IMG/VR virus record: IMGVR_UViG_3300021976_000061
Span: 1-28,154 of that record
Direction: 5' to 3' (one strand)
DNA from: a virus
Length of the DNA stretch: 28,154 bases
The notes under the pieces are model-generated. The model was not told where the DNA came from and searched no databases. It saw only the letters and a program-made list of their open reading frames with translations. This document shows, one piece after another, positions 24,199-28,154 of this stretch (position 1 is the stretch's first letter; every line of letters starts with the position of its first letter). Position numbers and translations under genes: made by a program.

Positions 24199-24392
24199 GT
24201 TCACTCCCCTTCGCATCGGCGCTCGTCGCCGAAATCCTACGGCTCGCGGCGTTGCTCGGGCCCGACCTCGTTCGAGCCATCACCGATGCGATCCGGTCCG
24301 AGCGCCCGGACCTGCTGCCCGATCCGCCCGAGTCCCAGGCGGACGTGATCGAGGGCGAGGACGAGGACGTGATTGCTCGGAAGTTCGGCTGA
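24195..24392 (+). CDS. Small acidic protein of unknown function in lysis region
   Basis: ATG 24195 overlaps the preceding stop, and the stop overlaps the lysin start as TGATG. The 65-residue protein has an amphipathic N-terminal helix (ALVAEILRLAALLGPDLVRAI) and a strongly acidic second half (SQADVIEGEDEDVI). The hydrophobic content is not long enough for a confident membrane span. Tight coupling to both neighbours suggests a lysis or lysin-control role, but this is inferred from context only. Confidence 0.6.
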   Translation: MSSLPFASALVAEILRLAALLGPDLVRAITDAIRSERPDLLPDPPESQADVIEGEDEDVIARKFG

Positions 24393-25633
24393 TGAAACAC
24401 CTTGTCCTTTTCGTCCACGACAACGCCGAATCGCGCCCGCTCTATCGGGCGGCGCTCGCGCCGGTCGATGGCGTCGAAATGGTGTCCATCTATTGCGGTG
24501 GATACTCGCAAGCGTACGTCGATGCGGCGCGGTCCATGCGCGGCTCGGGGCGCGGGCGTCTGCTCCCGCAAGTCGTCGCTCGCTACGCGCGCGTTCCGCA
24601 GCTCGGGGCGTACGGCACCGTCAGCGTCATCTCGTTCTCCGCAGGGTACGCGCTGGTGCGTGAGCTTCTACAACACCCCGACGACCGCGCCGCGATCGGC
24701 GCGGTCGTCGCGATCGACTCCATTCACGCGGGTTTCGACCCGGACCGCACGGCAATGGACGCGCAGTGTGCACCGTTCGTCGAGCTGGCGCGGCGCGCGA
24801 AGGCAGGCGGCGCGCTGTTCGCGCTCGGACACACGGACGTCCGGACGCCGCAAACGGGCCCGAAGGCGTTCGCGAGCACGACGCAAACGGCCGCCGAAAT
24901 CGTCCGGCTCGCCGACGGCACGGGCGGAGACTTCGTGGCCGAGGCGTTCGACACGGAGAAGGACGACACGCGGGAGCACGTCGCCGCGCTCATGTCGTGG
25001 GGGCCCGCGTTCGCCGCGCGGGCGCTCGTCCCCTACCTCGGCGGGGTGCTCCCGGCGGAGCCGGAGCCGGAGGAGTGGCCCGAGCCGGACGCGCCCGACC
25101 CTGACCCAAACCCGGAGGCCGAGCCGGATTCCCTTGGCGCGCGCTGCGTCGCATGGTGCGAGGCGGAACGCGCGGCGGGCGTCCAGGAGGAACCGCTCGG
25201 CTCGAACCATTCGGACCGGATCGAATGGTACGCGGAGCCCGCCTACCGCAGGGAGACGGGCGCGCTGCTCCGGTTGAAGGCGCTCCCGTGGTGTGCGGTC
25301 GCGCAGTGCGCCGCGCAGCGCGAATGCCTGGCGCCGGGCGAGGCGGGCGCGCACGGCTATTACGCCAGCGGCGTCGAGCTCGAGGAGAGTGCCCGCACGG
25401 TCGGGACCTGGCGCGGACCGGACTACCGCCCGCGCGTGGGGGACCTCGCGATCCTGCTCCGGCAGGGTGTCAGCGACCCCGCGACCGCCGGGTGGGAGCG
25501 GCACGTGGTGCGCGTCCGGACCGTCGGCGCCAGCGAATGCACGACGATCGGAGGCAACGAAAACAACCGCTGGGGCGTCTCCGCGTTGCGCCTGGACGAC
25601 GCGCGGATCGTTGGGTGGATTGCCTATCCTTGA
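24392..25633 (+). CDS. Two-domain lysin: alpha/beta-hydrolase-like domain plus CHAP-like domain
   Basis: ATG 24392 overlaps the preceding stop (413 residues). The N-terminal ~220 residues look like an alpha/beta hydrolase: opening strand LVLFVHDN, nucleophile elbow SFSAG (Ser about 83), Asp about 109 in VVAIDS, and a possible His near 197 (TREHVAAL). An acidic Pro-rich linker (about 222-247) leads to a CHAP/NlpC-like domain. It has LPWCAVAQCA (Cys about 302), VGDLAIL, HVVRV (His about 372) and TIGGNENNRWG (Asn about 390). The C-terminal domain probably cuts peptidoglycan peptide or amide bonds. The first domain could hydrolyse an ester in the envelope, as LysB does in mycobacteriophages, but that comparison is only functional. 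Confidence 0.75.
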   Translation: MKHLVLFVHDNAESRPLYRAALAPVDGVEMVSIYCGGYSQAYVDAARSMRGSGRGRLLPQVVARYARVPQLGAYGTVSVISFSAGYALVRELLQHPDDRAAIGAVVAIDSIHAGFDPDRTAMDAQCAPFVELARRAKAGGALFALGHTDVRTPQTGPKAFASTTQTAAEIVRLADGTGGDFVAEAFDTEKDDTREHVAALMSWGPAFAARALVPYLGGVLPAEPEPEEWPEPDAPDPDPNPEAEPDSLGARCVAWCEAERAAGVQEEPLGSNHSDRIEWYAEPAYRRETGALLRLKALPWCAVAQCAAQRECLAPGEAGAHGYYASGVELEESARTVGTWRGPDYRPRVGDLAILLRQGVSDPATAGWERHVVRVRTVGASECTTIGGNENNRWGVSALRLDDARIVGWIAYP

Positions 25634-26370
25634 CCCGATTACAGCGTATTCTCATCGTCCCCGACTGCCATTGGCCGCACGGGGACGAGCCGGCGTGGGG
25701 CGTCCTGCTCGCGGCCGGACGCGTCCTGAAACCGGATCGCATCATCGTCCTAGGGGATTTCGGTGACTTCGATTGCGTGTCGGGTCATCGCAAGGACCCG
25801 AACCGTTGCCAGCTACTCGAGCATGAGCTCGCGTCCTGCAACGCCCGGCTCGACGAATTGGATGCGCTCGGGGCGAGGAAGAAGGACTTCATTGCAGGCA
25901 ACCATGAGCACCGGTTGGCGCGACACCTCGCCGACAATTCGCCGCAATTGGCAAACCTCGTCCGCGTCGAGCGCTTGCTGCGCCTGCGCGAACGTGGCTG
26001 GACGTGGACGCCCTACGGCCAATTGCTTCGCGTCGGGAAAACCTACTACGCGCACGACCCGTCGGGTTGCGGCGCGTACGCGCACACCCGGGCGAGCGTC
26101 GCCTGCGGACACCCGATCGTTTTCGGGCACACGCACCGCGCCGCAGTGGCCTACCACGGCGACACGACCGGCGCGAAGCGCGTCGCAATGATGGCCGGCT
26201 GGCTCGGGCGGGCGGACGCCGCGCACTACGTGCACGACATGCGAAAGCAGCATGATTGGATGCACGCTTTCGCCGTCGGTTACATGGAGCCCGGCGGAAC
26301 GACGCACGTCCAGCTCGTGCCAATCCTCCGGGGTCGAGCCTGCATCAATGGGAGGATCGTAACATGCTAG
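25630..26370 (+). CDS. Calcineurin-like metallophosphoesterase
   Basis: TTG 25630 overlaps the lysin stop (TTGA) and gives 246 residues beginning right before the first catalytic strand. The full set of metal motifs is present: DxH (Asp12, His14), GDxxD (Asp43, Asp46), GNHE (90-93), a His in YAHDPS (about 142), and GHxxxxGHTH (about 160-169). The family hydrolyses phosphodiesters or phosphomonoesters with a two-metal centre. The substrate is not evident; nucleotide or nucleic acid turnover and phosphatase activity are possible. Phage genomes often carry such an enzyme near lysis genes. The stop overlaps the next gene by seven bases. Confidence 0.85.
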   Translation: MTRLQRILIVPDCHWPHGDEPAWGVLLAAGRVLKPDRIIVLGDFGDFDCVSGHRKDPNRCQLLEHELASCNARLDELDALGARKKDFIAGNHEHRLARHLADNSPQLANLVRVERLLRLRERGWTWTPYGQLLRVGKTYYAHDPSGCGAYAHTRASVACGHPIVFGHTHRAAVAYHGDTTGAKRVAMMAGWLGRADAAHYVHDMRKQHDWMHAFAVGYMEPGGTTHVQLVPILRGRACINGRIVTC

Positions 26371-26543
26371 CGTTCATCGTTTACGTTGTGGCGGCGCTGT
26401 TGATTGCGGGCCTCGGGTTGACGCTCGTCAACGTGGTGACGGACGACGCCGCGATCCGAAGCATCGCCCGGTTCGTCGTGCTTGCTGCACTAGTCCTGTG
26501 GCTCGTCGGGATGTTCGTGGGTGTCCCGTTCCCGTCGCACTGA
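26364..26543 (+). CDS. Small two-span membrane protein
   Basis: ATG 26364 lies inside the end of the metallophosphoesterase gene and has a good Shine-Dalgarno sequence, GGAGGA at 26351-26356, seven bases before the ATG. The 59-residue product has two hydrophobic spans (about 3-24 and 37-53) separated by a short charged turn with TDDAAIRS. This shape suits a holin, antiholin or lysis-related membrane peptide. No family was recognised, and a second holin-like gene lies at 23185. Confidence 0.65.
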   Translation: MLAFIVYVVAALLIAGLGLTLVNVVTDDAAIRSIARFVVLAALVLWLVGMFVGVPFPSH

Positions 26544-26997
26544 GCTCGCGATCCCCCTGTGCGAGCAGCGCACGGATTATACGTGCGGGCCTGCGTCTCT
26601 GCTCTGCGCGCTCCGATACCTCCGCGTCGCCGGGCGCGCGACGGAGCGGAGCCTGGCCCGGGAAATGGGGAGCGACCCGGAGCACGGAACGACCCTGCGC
26701 GCCATGCTACGGGCCGCGCGCCGGCGCTGGGCGCACGTCCGGCTCGTGCGCCGGTGCGACCTCCGCGCGGCGCTCGCGCGCGGCGACGTGGCGATCTGCG
26801 CGCTCGCCGCGTGGGGCGACGGGCACTACGCCTGCGCCGTGTCGGCGGACTCTCGGCGCTTCGTGTTCGCCGACACGGCGACCGGCGACCGACGTTCGCT
26901 GTCGGTCCGGGCGATGCGTGAGCGTTGGGACGGGACGGCGATCCTGCTCTCGCTCGCGCCGCGCCGGCGCGCGGGCCCGACGAAGCCGATGGGTTAG
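26521..26997 (+). CDS. C39-like cysteine peptidase
   Basis: The 158-residue protein shows the signature of papain-like C39 peptidases: QRTDYTCGPASLL with Gln16 and Cys22, then WGDGHYACAV with His102, and FADTATG with Asp118. The order Q-C-H-D matches the catalytic set. C39 domains usually trim leader peptides inside transporters; as a stand-alone phage protein it might process a virion or host protein. There is no signal peptide. GTG 26521 overlaps the end of the membrane protein gene by 23 bases. The protein has a basic C-terminal tail. It is the last gene before the terminator at 27088. Confidence 0.75.
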   Translation: MSRSRRTELAIPLCEQRTDYTCGPASLLCALRYLRVAGRATERSLAREMGSDPEHGTTLRAMLRAARRRWAHVRLVRRCDLRAALARGDVAICALAAWGDGHYACAVSADSRRFVFADTATGDRRSLSVRAMRERWDGTAILLSLAPRRRAGPTKPMG

Positions 26998-27000
26998 GGT

Positions 27001-27075
27001 GTCCGCCGGCGGATGGCGCGTGCTGCGCGCGAATCGCCGCCGCCACCGCCGTGCTTCAATGGGCCGCCGGCGGAC
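27001..27075. repeat. GC-rich inverted repeat in the gap after the late operon
   Basis: GTCCGCCGGCGG (27001-27012) and CCGCCGGCGGAC (27064-27075) are perfect inverted copies. Each is itself nearly palindromic. They lie in the 90-base gap between the C39-like gene and the terminator. They may be paired sites for a dimeric protein or a weak hairpin, but GC-rich DNA of this kind can produce such matches by chance. I see no gene or promoter in the gap. Confidence 0.45.
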
Positions 27076-27087
27076 GAGACCATGGAA

Positions 27088-27128
27088 CACGAAAGCCCCG
27101 GCCGGGTCAACCGGTCGGGGCTTTCGTG
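27088..27128. terminator. Bidirectional terminator hairpin at the end of the late operon
   Basis: Bases 27088-27105 pair with 27111-27128 as an 18-bp stem with one G-T pair, leaving a five-base loop GTCAA. The core is CGAAAGCCCC against GGGGCTTTCG. It follows the last plus-strand gene by about 90 bases and also overlaps the last codons and stop (27107-27109) of the minus-strand ribbon-helix-helix gene. It would end transcription from both sides. The GAAAG and CTTTC ends give short A and T runs. Confidence 0.85.
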
Positions 27129-27502
27129 CGTCCGAGTGTGAGCGTGCGCCCGTTGAGGAAGATTTCGAGTGCCCGCGCGCCGTCGTCGTACTCAACAGCC
27201 GTAAGAGCTTCGGGTGCCTTCTGGATGGCTTCGGCCGTGACCGCCCGGACGAACTCCTCCTTGCTCTTCGCCTCCCTGAGAAGCTCCGTAAGCCGGGGCT
27301 TGGGTATTTTGAGCAGCGCGAAGAGGACGGAGGCTTCCTTTTTGGGGCGCGCCGCGAGTTCCAACACGGCGCGGTCCAGTATAGAGCTCCGCGTCCCCCC
27401 GAGCCGGCGCACCAGCGTGTCCAGCGCGCGGAGCGTGGCGGGATCCAGGGTCACGCACACGGCGACGCGCCGGCGGGCGGCGGGCAGGGGCGGTCGGCTC
27501 AC
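27107..27502 (-). CDS. Ribbon-helix-helix (CopG-like) DNA-binding protein with a C-terminal extension
   Basis: I chose GTG 27502, which overlaps the upstream lipoprotein stop as GTGA, giving 131 residues; longer in-frame starts only read through shadow sequence. Residues about 10-45 contain the short strand RRRVAVCVTLDPATLRALDTLV and a helix GTRSSILDRAVLEL, the pattern of CopG/Arc regulators. About 85 further residues include a charged helix (LLREAKSKEEFVRAV) and a strand (VEYDDGARALEIFL). It may regulate its own operon. Its stop lies in the loop of the terminator. Confidence 0.75.
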   Translation of the reverse strand: MSRPPLPAARRRVAVCVTLDPATLRALDTLVRRLGGTRSSILDRAVLELAARPKKEASVLFALLKIPKPRLTELLREAKSKEEFVRAVTAEAIQKAPEALTAVEYDDGARALEIFLNGRTLTLGRTKAPTG

Positions 27503-27951
27503 GGGTCCACGTCCAGGCACATGGCGTACGCGCGGACGATGGCCGGACCCTTCCCCGTGGCGTGGCATCGCCAGCCGATCGCCGTCCCGTCGTCCCACGA
27601 CGTCGGCGCGCTGGCGGTGAGCATGCTCGGGGGATCGGACGGCATTAGTTCGCACCCTCCGCCGAGCGTCGCCGCGCCGTCGTCGCACCGGATCTCCGTC
27701 CGGGCGATCCCGTCGATCTCCTCCGCCCAATCGCCCGTCACCACGTACACGCGCTCCGGGTCGAGCCCGGCGCCCGGCAACCCACGCGGGCCACGCGCAC
27801 CGCGCGGCCCGGCCGGCCCGGCGCCCGGCGCGGAGACCGCGGCGGGTTCGGCCGCCGGCTCGTCCGACGACGTCGTCTCGTCGACGGCGACCGAGCCCGC
27901 GCAGCCCACCAACGTCAAGAGCACCAGCACCAGCATCCCGATCGATTTCAT
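27499..27951 (-). CDS. Lipoprotein with a collagen-like Gly-X-Y segment
   Basis: The 150-residue protein starts with a clear lipoprotein signal: Lys2, a hydrophobic core LVLVLLTL and lipobox LVGC with Cys17. After an acidic Pro/Ala linker come Gly-X-Y triplets (GPAGPRGARGPRGLPGAG, about 44-61), as in collagen-like stalks. A small Cys-containing C-terminal domain follows (RCDDGA, GGCELM, GWRCHATG). It is likely anchored in the outer membrane. GGGGGAG directly before the ATG is a good ribosome site, though spacing is short. It is the first gene of a two-gene minus-strand operon with the regulator. It could be a host gene next to the prophage or a phage-carried surface gene. Confidence 0.8.
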   Translation of the reverse strand: MKSIGMLVLVLLTLVGCAGSVAVDETTSSDEPAAEPAAVSAPGAGPAGPRGARGPRGLPGAGLDPERVYVVTGDWAEEIDGIARTEIRCDDGAATLGGGCELMPSDPPSMLTASAPTSWDDGTAIGWRCHATGKGPAIVRAYAMCLDVDP

Positions 27952-27967
27952 GACTCCCCCAATCGTC

Positions 27968-28023
27968 GCCCGGCATCCGGGCTGTAGAGAAAATAGAGAC
28001 GCCGATTATTGAGTCCCGACTCA
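27968..28023 (-). promoter_or_regulatory. Leader region of lipoprotein operon with two small dyads
   Basis: The gap before the lipoprotein gene holds GCCCGG-CAT-CCGGGC (27968-27982), a 6-bp stem with a three-base loop, and TGAGTC-CC-GACTCA (28010-28023), a perfect 6-bp dyad. The second dyad could be an operator for the ribbon-helix-helix protein of the same operon, since such proteins bind short inverted repeats. An AT-richer stretch lies between them (near 27985-28010), where a promoter is plausible. I could not fit good -35 and -10 hexamers. Confidence 0.45.
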
Positions 28024-28027
28024 GTAA

Positions 28028-28065
28028 CCCCGGCCGGGGCCCCGGCTAGGGGGCCCCGGCCCGGG
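28028..28065. terminator. Very GC-rich hairpin, probable terminator
   Basis: Bases 28028-28043 pair with 28050-28065 (15 of 16 pairs) around a six-base loop GGCTAG; the core is GCCGGGGCCCC against GGGGCCCCGGC. It begins directly after the stop of the partial minus-strand gene (28067-28069), so it most likely ends that transcript. There is no T run, so its strength as an intrinsic terminator is uncertain. Confidence 0.7.
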
Positions 28066-28066
28066 C

Positions 28067-28154
28067 TCAGAACATCCGGCGGCAGCGGGCGATCTCCTGC
28101 TCTGCCAGGGCGCGCTCCGTCGCGTCCTGGATCCGGTCGGCGAGCACCGCCGCG
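28067..28154 (-). CDS. C-terminal end of a minus-strand gene cut by the window edge
   Basis: Reading from the right edge on the minus strand gives 28 open residues ending in ARCRRMF and a TGA at 28067-28069. The piece is helical and charged (LADRIQDATERALAEQE). The hairpin that directly follows supports a real gene end. Too little is present to say what it encodes. Confidence 0.5.
   Translation of the reverse strand, partial: AAVLADRIQDATERALAEQEIARCRRMF

Noticed and set aside
27107-27976. Long 289-codon version of the ribbon-helix-helix gene
   Set aside because: The upstream half is Arg/Gly-rich shadow of the lipoprotein gene. GTG 27502 overlaps the lipoprotein stop and starts the recognisable domain.
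1-28154. CRISPR array, tRNA or rRNA genes
   Set aside because: No regularly spaced repeats, no cloverleaf-like segment and no rRNA-like stretch were noticed. Coding genes cover nearly the entire window.
1-28154. Gene transfer agent rather than phage
   Set aside because: Terminase, head, tail and lysis genes alone would also fit, but the large adhesion module and sigma-like gene favour a phage. The flanks needed to decide are not in the window.

Overview
The window is almost wholly a virion-assembly and lysis cluster of a contractile-tailed (myovirus-like) phage or prophage. Coding DNA is GC-rich, with strong G/C third-position bias and frequent GTG and TTG starts. A lipoprotein signal peptide and a collagen-like lipoprotein suggest a high-GC Gram-negative host; Myxococcota is a plausible guess, but nothing in the window proves it. 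The head genes follow the order and families of phage Mu (gp28 terminase, gp29 portal, gpI protease/scaffold, gpT capsid, gp36, gpG), so the virion is Mu-like. No transposase, integrase, repressor or replication gene is present, so the lifestyle cannot be read here.

Layout. 1-1263: a left-truncated small gene and two coiled-coil genes. 1260-5545: terminase large subunit (+), a portal gene on the opposite strand, and a small sigma-70-like factor (+) divergent from the portal. 5541-5620: an 80-bp nested palindrome covering the whole gap before the capsid operon. 5620-10100: protease/scaffold, decoration protein, major capsid protein, a small unknown and the head-tail joining proteins. 10101-14833: sheath, tube, frameshifted tail assembly chaperone and tape measure. 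14830-18021: baseplate connector, hub, gp25-like wedge and J-like wedge. 18023-23188: an adhesion module of tail-fibre and lectin-like proteins ending in an SGNH esterase. 23185-26997: a lysis region with membrane proteins, a lipoprotein-like fusion, a two-domain lysin, a metallophosphoesterase and a C39-like peptidase. 27088-28065: two minus-strand genes (collagen-like lipoprotein and ribbon-helix-helix regulator) framed by strong hairpins. 28067-28154: the end of another minus-strand gene.

How it works together. From 9.1 to 26.5 kb most neighbouring genes share stop and start bases (ATGA, GTGA, TTGA, TAATG, TGATG), which points to one translationally coupled late operon. The sigma-like protein sits directly before the palindrome and capsid operon, so it may control late transcription. 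The most unusual points are the inverted portal gene with a coiled-coil tail of lower GC, the sigma-palindrome arrangement, a clear G-GGA-AAA frameshift site with an 11-bp inverted repeat, and a lysin that joins an alpha/beta-hydrolase-like domain to a CHAP-like domain. No stretch longer than 300 bases lacks a gene.
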